A stretch of 38,316 nt of DNA from an uncultured Ruminococcus sp. (GTDB taxonomy: Bacteria; Bacillota; Clostridia; Oscillospirales; Ruminococcaceae): positions 1 through 38,316 of the forward strand of contig CALGTV010000047.1 in NCBI GenBank assembly GCA_937902395.1, written 5' to 3'. The position numbers were made by a program, and so were the translations under genes. Shown one piece after another: positions 15,499 through 24,420 of the stretch. Under the pieces are notes generated by a model. It was given only the letters and a program-made list of their open reading frames with translations, had not been told where the DNA came from and searched no databases. Positions within the stretch are counted from its first letter, which is position 1. Every line of letters starts with the position of its first letter.

Positions 15499-15571
15499 GA
15501 GACATTAGCTCAGTCGGTAGAGCATACGCCTTTTAAGCGTAGGGTCGAGGGTTCAAATCCCTCATGTCTCA
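15499..15571 (+). tRNA. tRNA-Lys(TTT)
   Basis: Cloverleaf with acceptor GAGACAT/ATGTCTC, D-arm TTAGCTCAGTCGGTAGAGC, anticodon arm TACGC-CTTTTAA-GCGTA (anticodon TTT) and T-arm GAGGGTTCAAATCCCTC. CCA is not encoded, unlike the Arg and Pro tRNAs in this window. Confidence 0.95.
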
Positions 15572-15576
15572 CTTTT

Positions 15577-15612
15577 AATTCCGCAGTCGTAAGATTGCGG
15601 AATTTTTGTTTT
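15577..15612 (+). terminator. Terminator of tRNA-Lys
   Basis: AATTCCGCA / TGCGGAATT stem followed by TTTGTTTT. Confidence 0.82.
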
Positions 15613-15625
15613 ATTTGCTTTATAA

Positions 15626-15680
15626 GAAATAACAGCATACAAAAAGGAGCGCAAAGCTCCTTTTTGTATACTGTTATTTC
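15626..15680. terminator. Long bidirectional hairpin at the glgA 3' end
   Basis: GAAATAACAG / CTGTTATTTC, one mismatch, then ATACAAAAAGGAGC / GCTCCTTTTTGTAT with a GCAAA loop: about 24 bp in all. The base of the stem includes two bases of the glgA stop codon. The GGAGC/GCTCC core followed by TTTTT can terminate in both directions. Confidence 0.85.
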
Positions 15681-17106
15681 AAGAATTGTTATCAATAATC
15701 ATATCCTCAAACATATCAATATATGTCTTTGCAGACTTCTCCCAACTGTAATCGCAGGATATTGCACGCTTCACGAGTTCATTCCACTTCGGCTTGTTAT
15801 CATAATCCGCCTTTGCACGATACAATGCGTCAAGCATATCACCTGCATTATACGTCAGGAAAGTATAACCGTTTCCGTCAACTCCTCCGTTATCGCGTAC
15901 AGTATCCTTTAAACCGCCCGTTTTACGCACTACAGGTATTGTACCATATCTCATAGCTATAAGCTGTGCAAGGCCGCACGGCTCACTCTGCGAGGGCATA
16001 AGGAACATATCAGAACCTGAATATATTTTCCGCGCCAGTTCTGGATTGAACTGTGTTGTAACTGATACTCTATCAGGATAACGACGTGCCATTTCTATGA
16101 AAAATTCTTCATATATCCTTTCACCGCTTCCAAGAATAGCAAATTTCATTCCCTTTTCAACTACCTGCTCAAACACACATCGGATAAGGTCTATCCCCTT
16201 ATGCTTCACCATGCGCGTTACAATGCCGATTACAGCACTGTCATCATCACTTAGATCGAGCTCACTGAGCAAAGCCTTTTTACACATGTCTTTTCCAGAA
16301 ACGTCGTTTTGGGAATAATTACAAGCAATATAAGGATCAATTTCAGGATTGTACATATCCATATCAATTCCATTGAGTATTCCTGTCATATATTCTTGTT
16401 TTGTTACAAGTATACGGTCAAGTCCATGAGCATACCATGGATCAAGAAGCTCCTTTGCATATGTTGGTGAAACGGTAATTATTTTATCCGCTGTTTCAAT
16501 TGCACCTTTCAGCATATTTACATAGCCGTCATATTCAAGAAGTCCTGCATTATAAGGAGGAATTCCCATAAGCTCATTGAGAACCTCCATGCCGTATTTG
16601 CCTTGATACTCAATATTATGTATTGTAAATGCCGTTTTAAGATTGTCATATCCCTGCTGATACTTGTAATACAAGCGATAATATACGGGTATCAATGCTG
16701 TCTGCCAATCATTACAGCTTATAATATCAGGCTTAAACCCGATATGTTTAATCATCTCCAGAACGGCTCTTGCGAAAAATACGAATCTTTCACAATCATC
16801 GTAAAAGCCGTACATTCCCTCTCGCTTAAAATAGTATTCATTATCAATAAAGTAATAGGTTATACCGTTTTTCTTTGCCTTTAAAATGCCGCAGTACTGC
16901 TTTCTCCATGATACATCAACAGTGATATTTGCTACAAAATCCATATGCAAACGCATTTCATCAGTTATCGATTTATAAAGCGGAATTACAACAGCACAAT
17001 TATAACCTCTTTCAGCTATAGCTTTAGGCAATGAGCCAATAACATCTCCAAGGCCGCCCGAAGCCGCATAGGGTACAGCTTCACTGGCTGCAAAAAGTAT
17101 GTTCAT
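15679..17106 (-). CDS. glgA: Glycogen synthase (GT5)
   Basis: The 475-aa enzyme transfers glucose from ADP-glucose to growing alpha-1,4-glucan. It has the GT5 N-terminus MNILFAASEAVPYAASGGLGDVIGSLPKA, ITVSPTYAKELL, a LNGIDMDMYNPEID loop, and the C-terminal SQSEPCGLAQLIAMRYG and TGGLKDTV motifs with the catalytic Glu. The usual KTGGL/KVGGL lysine (Lys15 in E. coli), which contacts the nucleotide sugar, is replaced by Ala in ASGGL. It is the last gene of glgB-glgC-glgD-glgA, separated from glgD by 125 bp that contain a terminator-like hairpin, so its level may be set separately. AAGGAT precedes the ATG. Confidence 0.95.
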   Translation of the reverse strand: MNILFAASEAVPYAASGGLGDVIGSLPKAIAERGYNCAVVIPLYKSITDEMRLHMDFVANITVDVSWRKQYCGILKAKKNGITYYFIDNEYYFKREGMYGFYDDCERFVFFARAVLEMIKHIGFKPDIISCNDWQTALIPVYYRLYYKYQQGYDNLKTAFTIHNIEYQGKYGMEVLNELMGIPPYNAGLLEYDGYVNMLKGAIETADKIITVSPTYAKELLDPWYAHGLDRILVTKQEYMTGILNGIDMDMYNPEIDPYIACNYSQNDVSGKDMCKKALLSELDLSDDDSAVIGIVTRMVKHKGIDLIRCVFEQVVEKGMKFAILGSGERIYEEFFIEMARRYPDRVSVTTQFNPELARKIYSGSDMFLMPSQSEPCGLAQLIAMRYGTIPVVRKTGGLKDTVRDNGGVDGNGYTFLTYNAGDMLDALYRAKADYDNKPKWNELVKRAISCDYSWEKSAKTYIDMFEDMIIDNNS

Positions 17107-17139
17107 AAATTTTTATCCTTTCAGTAAATCATAGGTCTG

Positions 17140-17170
17140 AAAAAAGCAGGGAACTTTTGCTCCCTGCTTT
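17140..17170 (-). terminator. Hairpin with T-run between glgD and glgA
   Basis: AAAGCAGGGA / TCCCTGCTTT followed on the minus strand by TTTTTC, within the cluster. It may be a partial terminator or an mRNA-stabilising 3' end for glgBCD. A TGATAAT/ATTATCA palindrome and an AAGAG/CTCTT hairpin lie between it and the glgD stop. Confidence 0.7.
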
Positions 17171-17231
17171 CATATTAAGAGAACCTCTTAATCTTAATGA
17201 TAATATTATCAGGGAACCCCATCAGAAATTA

Positions 17232-18365
17232 TCAATCTTTGATTTGGCTATTTTTAGGGACATACAACGGACAGCTTACCGATGCATTAAGAGATCTGCC
17301 GTTAAATATTTCAACATTTTTATCAGCTACAATAGAAGATACTGTGCAATTTTCTCCGATTACTGTTCCCTGCATAATTACGGAGTTTTCAACAACAGCT
17401 CCCTTCGCTACCTTTACACCTCTGAAAAGGATTGAATTCTTAACTGTTCCCTCAATAATACATCCATCAGCTATAAGTGAATTGCTGATACTGGATTCTA
17501 AACCGTACTTAACAGGAGCATTATCCCCAACCTTTGTATAAACCGGTGTTTTGTATTTAAAAATTGCTTTTCTTGTTTCAGAATCCAGAAGCTTTTTATT
17601 TGCTTCGTAATAACTAAGCGGACTATCAATACGCATAAATAAACCTTCATGCTCATATCCCATAATTTTATATTTGCTTTCCTTATTCTGAAGAATCTTT
17701 CTTGTGAAACTGTAGCTGTTGTCACTTCTTGCTGCAAGGACAATTTCTCTCAGCAGTTCTTTACTGATAATAAACATATCAAGCCATTGTTTGCACTCGC
17801 CTTTTATTCGTGGAGCAACAAGAACATCTCTGAGTGTATTATCCTCCTCAAATTGAAGAATTGTAGTACTTCTGTTCTTGTCCCCGTCATAATAACCTTG
17901 ACCATATACAAGAGTAATATCAGCACCTGTTTTTTCATGCTGATGAATTACAGGTACAAAATCAATGGTTGTTACAACATCGCAGTTTGCCAGAATAATA
18001 TATTTTTCCTTGGAATGCTCAACAAAGCTCCAGATATTGCTCAGCGCATCCAATCTTCCTTTGTAGATACCTCCGCCTGTATGACTATATGGCGGCAAAA
18101 GATGAAGTCCGCCTTTTTTACGTGAAAGATCCCAATCACGTCCCGAACCAATATGATCCAAAAGTGAACCGTAATTTGCCTTTGTAATAACTCCGACTTT
18201 TGTAATTCCTGAATTTACAAAATTTGAAAGAGGGAAATCTACAAGTCTGTAACGTCCGCCGAATGGAATTGAACCCATTGTTCTATGCTCTGTAAGGTCG
18301 TTTACAGTAGATTCATGCATATTTGCAAAAACAAGTCCTAAAACATTATAATTAACACTACTCAT
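17232..18365 (-). CDS. glgD: Glucose-1-phosphate adenylyltransferase partner subunit GlgD
   Basis: The 377-aa product is homologous to GlgC but lacks the pyrophosphorylase signature. Where GlgC has GGQGSRLYALTKNVAKPAVP, GlgD has FANMHESTVNDLTEHRTMG. The shared FGGRYRLVDFPLSNFVNSGI, RDWDLSRKKGG and the C-terminal left-handed beta-helix repeats (SLIADGCIIEGTVKNS) remain. In Firmicutes, GlgD is known to form a heterotetramer with GlgC and raise its activity, and this protein fits that role. Its start follows GAGGTTTC, 23 bp after glgC, so the subunits are co-translated from one mRNA. Catalysis by GlgD alone is unlikely. Confidence 0.93.
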   Translation of the reverse strand: MSSVNYNVLGLVFANMHESTVNDLTEHRTMGSIPFGGRYRLVDFPLSNFVNSGITKVGVITKANYGSLLDHIGSGRDWDLSRKKGGLHLLPPYSHTGGGIYKGRLDALSNIWSFVEHSKEKYIILANCDVVTTIDFVPVIHQHEKTGADITLVYGQGYYDGDKNRSTTILQFEEDNTLRDVLVAPRIKGECKQWLDMFIISKELLREIVLAARSDNSYSFTRKILQNKESKYKIMGYEHEGLFMRIDSPLSYYEANKKLLDSETRKAIFKYKTPVYTKVGDNAPVKYGLESSISNSLIADGCIIEGTVKNSILFRGVKVAKGAVVENSVIMQGTVIGENCTVSSIVADKNVEIFNGRSLNASVSCPLYVPKNSQIKD

Positions 18366-18388
18366 ATTTTGAAACCTCCCGACTGTAC

Positions 18389-19615
18389 TCAGATATTTTC
18401 GCTGACAATCTCTGTAGGCTCTACAGATTTGCCGCTTGATACCGTTACATTATGACCAACGACTGCAATACCCCAGCCGTCCTTATCTTCTACCTGCTCG
18501 GGACGTTTACCGATACGGGCTCCACTTTCAATCACACAATCACTGCCAATTATAGCATACTCTATAACAGCACCTGATTTTATTACTGCACCCGGCATAA
18601 TTATACTATAATTTACAATTGCATCCTTTTCAACTGTAACTCCTGCAAAAAGAATTGAGGAATCTACCGAACCGTCCACATTACTGCCTTCTGCTATCAT
18701 TGAATTTTCAATATTTGCATTTTCACCAATATACTGTGGAGGCATATAACTGCTTCTTGAATATATTCTCCAGCTTTTGTCGTGTAAATCCAGAGGCAAT
18801 GACGGTGTAAGAAGATCCATATTTGCTTCCCAAAGAGAACCGAGAGTACCTACATCCTTCCAATAACCTGCAAATTCATATGCAAAAAGTCTCTGCTTAT
18901 CACGAAGCATGGAAGTAATGATATCCTTGCCGAAATCCTTTGACCATTTCTCCCCTCTTTCGCGCTTTGCGTTTGCATCTTCCTCATTTTCAATCAAATA
19001 CTTTTCAAGCTTTTTCCAGCTGAATACGTATATACCCATTGAAGCAAGAGTTGATTTTGGTTCCTTTGGTTTTTCAACAAAATCAAGCACCTGATTGTTT
19101 TCATCACATATCATTATACCAAAACGCGAAGCCTCTGCAAGAGGAACATCAATTACAGAAATTGTACAATCTGCATTATTTGCTATATGAAAATCAACCA
19201 TTTTGGAATAATCCATTTTGTAAATATGGTCGCCGCCTAAAACCACAACATATTCAGGATCATAACGTCTGATAAAATTCATATTCTGATAAATAGCATT
19301 AGCTGTACCCTCGTACCATGAAGCTCCTGCCTGTGATTCATATGGTGGAAGAACATGAACTCCGCCGTTCATTCTATCAAGATCCCATGGCTGACCGTTT
19401 CCGATATACTCATTAAGTACAAGTGGCTGATACTGAGTCAACACACCTACAGTATCAATTCCTGAATTTGTACAGTTCGATAGAGGGAAATCAATCAAAC
19501 GGTATTTTCCGCCGTATGGAACGGCAGGCTTTGCAACATTTTTGGTAAGAGCGTACAATCTGCTTCCCTGACCACCTGCCAGAAGCATTGCAACTACTTT
19601 TTTCTTAGTATACAT
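18389..19615 (-). CDS. glgC: Glucose-1-phosphate adenylyltransferase, catalytic subunit
   Basis: The 408-aa enzyme makes ADP-glucose from glucose-1-phosphate and ATP, the committed step of glycogen synthesis. It has the intact nucleotidyltransferase signature LLAGGQGSRLYALTKN, AVPYGGKYRLIDFPLSNC, GQPWDLDRMNGGVHVLPP, the metal-binding GGDHIYKMDY, FVEKPKEP for the sugar phosphate, and a C-terminal beta-helix (NIENSMIAEGSNVDGSVDSS). AGGAGG sits 5 nt before the ATG, the best ribosome binding site of the cluster. It lies 105 bp after glgB and directly before glgD, its heteromeric partner. Confidence 0.96.
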   Translation of the reverse strand: MYTKKKVVAMLLAGGQGSRLYALTKNVAKPAVPYGGKYRLIDFPLSNCTNSGIDTVGVLTQYQPLVLNEYIGNGQPWDLDRMNGGVHVLPPYESQAGASWYEGTANAIYQNMNFIRRYDPEYVVVLGGDHIYKMDYSKMVDFHIANNADCTISVIDVPLAEASRFGIMICDENNQVLDFVEKPKEPKSTLASMGIYVFSWKKLEKYLIENEEDANAKRERGEKWSKDFGKDIITSMLRDKQRLFAYEFAGYWKDVGTLGSLWEANMDLLTPSLPLDLHDKSWRIYSRSSYMPPQYIGENANIENSMIAEGSNVDGSVDSSILFAGVTVEKDAIVNYSIIMPGAVIKSGAVIEYAIIGSDCVIESGARIGKRPEQVEDKDGWGIAVVGHNVTVSSGKSVEPTEIVSENI

Positions 19616-19720
19616 AATATGGTCCTCCTGAAATTACTGCATTCCGATATTTTTGTAATCATTAAAATGCAATACAACTCATGGGCTGAAATAACGATTT
19701 TCAACTCTCATGATTTTATA

Positions 19721-21712
19721 TCACTTATCATCTGCTGATAATTTTTTCTTTTTTGAAGCTGTTCTTGTTTTCTTTACAGTACTTGTATTTATACTTTCGT
19801 CAGACTTACTGCTCTTTTTTCTTGCAGTAGTTTTTAGATACATTACTGAAAGCGGTGCAAGTGTCATTGAAATACTGTTTTCATAACCGTGCATTGAAAT
19901 CTTCTCAGATTTATATGATTTAGCAGATACATCGCTTCCGCCGAATTCCGCTGCATCTGTATTGAACACAACTTTATATGTTCCCTTTTTCGGAACGCCT
20001 ATACGATAATCATCACGCTGAACAGGGACAAAATTACACACTGCAATAATTTCATTACCCTCATCGTCTATTCTTCTGAACGCTACAACGCTTTGTTTAT
20101 AGTCATCATTGGAAATCCAGCTGAATCCCCCCCATGAATCATCACACTGCCACAAAGGTGAATTTTCAATATAAAACTTATTTAGCTTCTGATTAAACAA
20201 TGAAACCCGTTTATTAAAGGGATTTTCATCAATAAGCTCCCATTCAAGACGTGTCTGATAATTCCACTCTTTATACTGTGCGAATTCCTGCCCCATAAAG
20301 AGATGTTTCTTTCCGGGATGCGCTATCATATACGCAAGAAATGCGCGGTATGATGAGAATTTATTTTCACCCTCACCGGGCATTTTCTCAATAAGTGAAC
20401 ATTTACCGTATACCACTTCATCATGAGATATGGGAAGAATATAATTCTCGGAAAATGCGTAAAAGAATGAGAATGTTATTTTATCATGGTTAAATGAGCG
20501 ATAAATAGGGTCAAGAGACATATAACTGAGCATATCATTCATCCAACCCATGTTCCACTTGAAATTGAAACCAAGTCCGCCCGCACTGGTAGGCTTTGTT
20601 ACCATTGGCCATGCTGTTGATTCCTCTGCAATCATCAGAGCGTCAGGATGCATTGAAAATACGGCTTCATTCAGTTTTTTCAGAAATGCCACAGCTTCAA
20701 GATTTTCATTTCCACCGTGTATATTTGCTGTCCACTCACCGTCACGTCGGTCGTAGTCAAGGTATAGCATAGAAGCTACCGCATCAACTCTCAAACCGTC
20801 AACGTGCATTTCAGTAAACCAGTAATTAGCACTTGAAATCAGGAAAGAACACACCTCAGGGCGTCCATAGTCAAACACACGGGTACCCCATGCCTTATGC
20901 TCTTTTTTGCGTTCATCAGTATACTCATAGCAGCAAGTGCCGTCAAATTCATATAATCCCGGAGCATCCTTTGGAAAATGTGCAGGTACCCAGTCCAGAA
21001 TAACTCCGATTCCTGCCTCGTGGAACATATCAATCATACGCCTGAAATCATCAGGAGTTCCGTATCTTGATGTAGGCGCATAATATCCAGTTACCTGATA
21101 TCCCCATGAGCCGTCATATGGAAACTCTGTCAAAGGCATAAGCTCTATATGAGTATACGACATTTTCTTCACATAGGGAATTATCTTTCTTGCAAAATTG
21201 ATATAGGAGGTGAATACTTCTTCTTCTCCTGTATTGTACCATGAATTTAGATGTACCTCATAAATATTCATCGGACTTTTATAAACGGAACGTTTTTTCT
21301 TTTCCTCATACCATTTAGCATCGTTCCACTTGTACTCACTCTCATAAATCTTGGTAGCAGTACCCGGACGAGTTTCAAAATGAGCACCATAAGGGTCAGA
21401 TTTAAGCAAAATTCTACCGTCCTTAGTCTCAATACTGTATTTGTAGATATCAAACTGTTCCAATTTTGATATTTCTGTCTCCCATATGCCGTCTGCAACA
21501 GGCTTCATGGGATTTTTATTCCTGTTCCATTCATTAAAATCGCCAACAACGGAGACGCTCACAGCGTTAGGAGCCCATACTCTGAATGTATAGTATTTAC
21601 CGCGGCCTTTTTTTCTTGAATGTACCCCAAAGAATTTCCACGCTTCGTAATTTTTTCCCTGATAATAGAGATACAGTGGAAAATCGTTAGGATTGTTATT
21701 ATTAACTGACAT
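19721..21712 (-). CDS. glgB: 1,4-alpha-glucan branching enzyme (GH13)
   Basis: The 663-aa enzyme cuts alpha-1,4-glucan and re-attaches the piece through alpha-1,6 links. An N-terminal CBM48 (YTFRVWAPNAVSVSVVGDFN) is followed by the GH13 barrel with MPLTEFP and GLRVDAVASMLYLD (nucleophile Asp), then MIAEESTAWP (acid/base Glu) and LPISHDEVVYGK (transition-state Asp). The C-terminal beta domain ends at MYLKTT. After it comes an unusual tail of about 35 residues rich in Lys, Ser and Thr (KKSSKSDESINTSTVKK). It is the first gene of the cluster, with a 5' leader of about 150 nt holding two stems and a consensus promoter. The ATG follows AAAGGGGG. Confidence 0.95.
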   Translation of the reverse strand: MSVNNNNPNDFPLYLYYQGKNYEAWKFFGVHSRKKGRGKYYTFRVWAPNAVSVSVVGDFNEWNRNKNPMKPVADGIWETEISKLEQFDIYKYSIETKDGRILLKSDPYGAHFETRPGTATKIYESEYKWNDAKWYEEKKKRSVYKSPMNIYEVHLNSWYNTGEEEVFTSYINFARKIIPYVKKMSYTHIELMPLTEFPYDGSWGYQVTGYYAPTSRYGTPDDFRRMIDMFHEAGIGVILDWVPAHFPKDAPGLYEFDGTCCYEYTDERKKEHKAWGTRVFDYGRPEVCSFLISSANYWFTEMHVDGLRVDAVASMLYLDYDRRDGEWTANIHGGNENLEAVAFLKKLNEAVFSMHPDALMIAEESTAWPMVTKPTSAGGLGFNFKWNMGWMNDMLSYMSLDPIYRSFNHDKITFSFFYAFSENYILPISHDEVVYGKCSLIEKMPGEGENKFSSYRAFLAYMIAHPGKKHLFMGQEFAQYKEWNYQTRLEWELIDENPFNKRVSLFNQKLNKFYIENSPLWQCDDSWGGFSWISNDDYKQSVVAFRRIDDEGNEIIAVCNFVPVQRDDYRIGVPKKGTYKVVFNTDAAEFGGSDVSAKSYKSEKISMHGYENSISMTLAPLSVMYLKTTARKKSSKSDESINTSTVKKTRTASKKKKLSADDK

Positions 21713-21734
21713 AATTCAGCCCCCTTTGCTAATG

Positions 21735-21861
21735 ACCGATTCAATGAGATAATACCAACTGCAAAATCGGTTTTGGACATAAAATAAGTAGATATCGTTT
21801 CTGACAAATCCCAAAACAAACATGAACACAACTCATAAATAGCTTGTCCAGTTTATGTCCA
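21735..21861 (-). promoter_or_regulatory. Structured 5' leader of the glg cluster
   Basis: Two inverted repeats fill the leader. TGGACATAAA begins at about +1 of the predicted transcript (21861-21852 on the minus strand) and pairs perfectly over 10 bp with TTTATGTCCA (21783-21774), enclosing 68 nt. Two nt further on, ACCGATT (21771-21765) pairs with AATCGGT (21741-21735), ending about 15 nt before the ribosome binding site. The first arm is also self-complementary with its upstream flank (TTTATGGACATAAA). No known riboswitch was recognised. An operator is an alternative reading. Confidence 0.45.
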
Positions 21862-21866
21862 TAAAT

Positions 21867-21895
21867 ATTATACCAGAAACGGTAGAAATTATCAA
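21867..21895 (-). promoter_or_regulatory. Sigma-A promoter of glgB-glgC-glgD-glgA
   Basis: On the minus strand the sequence reads TTGATA, 17 nt, TATAAT with TGG before the -10, about 150 bp before glgB. Confidence 0.75.
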
Positions 21896-22109
21896 GTTTT
21901 TTTGCAAATTTGCACAATATTTTAGATAAAGATATAAATATTACTGTTGTTTTATGTGCATTTTGCTAAACTTCAAAGGGGTAACAGTTAAATCGTTTGT
22001 TAAATAAATTCAACTATTGACAATTTGTTATTATTTTCTTAACAATATGTAAATCTTTTTCTTGTACGACCATTGTATTTCTCAAGTAAAAAAAACGACA
22101 TTATAACTT
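21896..22109. other. AT-rich gap between the glg promoter and spoIIE
   Basis: Together with the glg leader this makes a gene-free stretch of about 400 bp. Beyond the promoter it is AT-rich with no open frame of substance. A TTGACA at 22017 has no partner -10, and no clear terminator for spoIIE was seen. Confidence 0.5.
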
Positions 22110-24296
22110 TTATTTTTTTACAATTTTTATGCCAATTACAGTTACATCATCCGAACGAATCGTAGGATTGAATACTCCTGCTTTGACAGTAATTTCTCTT
22201 ACAATATCCCGTATATCACCGCCGCTAAGAAGAAGCTCTTTTATAAATAGATTGGCATTCTCTGATATTCCGTCTGAAAACATTATTATCATATCACCCT
22301 CTGAAAGCTTCTGCTCTGATATGCAAAGCTCCGCCTCCTCTACAATGCCTATAGGAAAAACTGGTGATGAAAGCTTTATAACATCGTTTCCTCTTCGGAT
22401 TATCGTGGGAGCTGCACCTGATTTTACTGAAACTGCAGTACAGCTATCAAGGTCAAGTATTACTGCGTCAAGAGTTGCAAAGGATTCCTCGCGGGATTTT
22501 GTCACCATAACGGAATTAACAAGTCTTACAGCGAGTTCAGGCTTCATGCCACTGCAAACAAGCCGACGGAAAAGACCAATTACCATGTGGGAATCCACTG
22601 CAGCATTTTTTCCGCTTCCCATACCGTCTGATAATACAATGTAACGCTTGCCCGTACTGTCGGAAAATGATGCTGAACTATCGCCGCTGAGCTTTGAACC
22701 TGCAGCACATATAGCAGCAGAATGAATCTCAATATCAAATACAGGTGGTTCATATATTCCGATTTTCAGCTCTTTTTCAGAACTTACTGAGGCTGATGCT
22801 TCAAGGCGCATACCGAGAATATCTGATAATATACCGCATATCCTTTCAGTTGATTCCGGAATCTCTCCGGCGCTGAAAAATATTTCTGCTGTCAAGCGGT
22901 TCGAAATGGTATAACCTGCCCAGCAGCGTAAAATATTAATATTATGATTCCCCAAAGCATCTTCAATATTCGCAGAAACTGATTGAGAATACCTTATTCC
23001 GTCACGCTCCCCCGAAACTCTGACAATATCCGAAATAATGCCGAACTGTTCCATAATAAGCCTGCGTTCATCAGAATAGCGCAAATCCATTAGACGCTGT
23101 GCTGTGGAAAGTCTGAATAATTTCTCATATTCCTCAGCCGCCTCTTTTTTGTTTACGCATTCCTCTGGCAGAACAGGGATTATCTCTCCCGATATTTCGC
23201 CCATTTCCTCGCGGCATATTTCGCGGCGATAACACATACCACATATATTATTTTTAGGTGTGGATTCCTTGTACATTTTACGCTGAGCTGAAATAAGCGC
23301 CGCTGAAATTTTAGAGGAATCACAGCGTACAGCATCGATAACATCGGAAAGAAAATTTGTTTTAATCTTATTTATATCAGGATTTTTTTCGTCACTTTTT
23401 TCTCCTACAGAAAGCCATTTTTCCTGATAATGAGGTGCGGCGGTGATAAATAATGCTCCGCCGCAGATGATGCTGAATGTCATTTCAACGGATATCGCTC
23501 CGCCCATGAAAACGCTGAGCATAAATTCTGATACTATAAATACTGCCGCAGATAATAACAGCCTATCCTTGCCTACAAATCCTGTAATTAGTGCCGCTGC
23601 CGGAAGAATTGCTGCTGCCGTACCCGTTTCAGATGAGGCTAAAAATGCTCCGCTTACACCAAGGGCACCGCATACTGCGCCACTGAAACCGCCGTAGAAA
23701 TATGCTGAAAAAACAGAAATAGCTGATATAATAACAATTCCTAAATTTATTACAGGCGTATTCACAGAACACAGAACTGCTGATATGATAATGTACACAA
23801 CTCCAATATAACAGCCGTTTTTACCTTTGAGACCAATTACATTACTTTTGCAATACTCTGCCCACAATGCACACGCAGCAAATGTTGAAAATCCCGATAT
23901 AGTGCCATATATTGCGTAAAAAAGCAGTTTCTGCGGAAATTCACCAATGAGAACAGAAACTGAAGAACCTGCAAGAATAACCGCGGATGCTGTCAATATT
24001 CCAGAAGCAACAGGACGGCTGAAAATCTGTGAAAACATCTTTGCAATCACAATAACAGCCATTGCCCCAAGCTTTACAATGCATTTTCCCACTGAATCCG
24101 TCAAGATACATCTCAGAATTGCTCCAAGAAAAGCCGAGGCGGCACAGGGAAGATTTACAGCTCCAACTAAGGATATATCCGCAAATGATGCCGCACCTGC
24201 AATTGTTCCTCCTGAAAATAGAAATCCCCCTGCAAATGCAAGAACTGATCCTGCCGCTGTAGATATCTTTTTTCTTTCCTTTACTTTTTTCAACAC
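22110..24296 (-). CDS. spoIIE: Stage II sporulation protein E (membrane PP2C phosphatase)
   Basis: SpoIIE dephosphorylates the anti-anti-sigma factor SpoIIAA to release sigma-F in the forespore, and also acts at the polar septum. The product of about 728 aa has an N-terminal region of about ten hydrophobic segments (to roughly residue 300), a middle domain with a Cys pattern (CGMCYRREIC), and a C-terminal PP2C domain with IVLSDGMGSG, MFSDGIS and RSDDVTVIGIKI, which supply the metal-binding Asp residues. The start is uncertain. An ATG at 24308 directly abuts GGAG, whereas GTG at 24296 (or TTG at 24293) sits 6-9 nt after it and is preferred. Spo0A-box-like sequences precede the gene. Confidence 0.93.
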   Translation of the reverse strand: MLKKVKERKKISTAAGSVLAFAGGFLFSGGTIAGAASFADISLVGAVNLPCAASAFLGAILRCILTDSVGKCIVKLGAMAVIVIAKMFSQIFSRPVASGILTASAVILAGSSVSVLIGEFPQKLLFYAIYGTISGFSTFAACALWAEYCKSNVIGLKGKNGCYIGVVYIIISAVLCSVNTPVINLGIVIISAISVFSAYFYGGFSGAVCGALGVSGAFLASSETGTAAAILPAAALITGFVGKDRLLLSAAVFIVSEFMLSVFMGGAISVEMTFSIICGGALFITAAPHYQEKWLSVGEKSDEKNPDINKIKTNFLSDVIDAVRCDSSKISAALISAQRKMYKESTPKNNICGMCYRREICREEMGEISGEIIPVLPEECVNKKEAAEEYEKLFRLSTAQRLMDLRYSDERRLIMEQFGIISDIVRVSGERDGIRYSQSVSANIEDALGNHNINILRCWAGYTISNRLTAEIFFSAGEIPESTERICGILSDILGMRLEASASVSSEKELKIGIYEPPVFDIEIHSAAICAAGSKLSGDSSASFSDSTGKRYIVLSDGMGSGKNAAVDSHMVIGLFRRLVCSGMKPELAVRLVNSVMVTKSREESFATLDAVILDLDSCTAVSVKSGAAPTIIRRGNDVIKLSSPVFPIGIVEEAELCISEQKLSEGDMIIMFSDGISENANLFIKELLLSGGDIRDIVREITVKAGVFNPTIRSDDVTVIGIKIVKK

Positions 24297-24326
24297 AAAC
24301 ATCTCCATTCAATCGGTGATGTTTCA

Positions 24327-24361
24327 ATTATATCATGAATTAAATGTTATATTTTGTCGTA
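24327..24361 (-). promoter_or_regulatory. Candidate Spo0A-controlled promoter of spoIIE
   Basis: A TATAAT (minus strand, 24332-24327) has no sigma-A -35. Instead TTTGTCGTA (24353-24361 on the plus strand), one mismatch from the Spo0A box TTTGTCGAA, covers the -35 region. A second, TTTGTCATA (24422-24414, minus strand), lies about 55 bp further upstream. Spo0A activation of spoIIE is established in Bacillus. Confidence 0.4.
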
Positions 24362-24420
24362 TACCATATTCTGAATGAAAATATCTGAATCACAGACTTA
24401 ATATATGCTATTATATGACA

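Noticed and set aside
22017..22045. A TTGACA suggesting an orphan plus-strand promoter between the glg leader and spoIIE
   Set aside because: Seventeen nt later the sequence is TAACAA, a poor -10, and no plus-strand gene follows.
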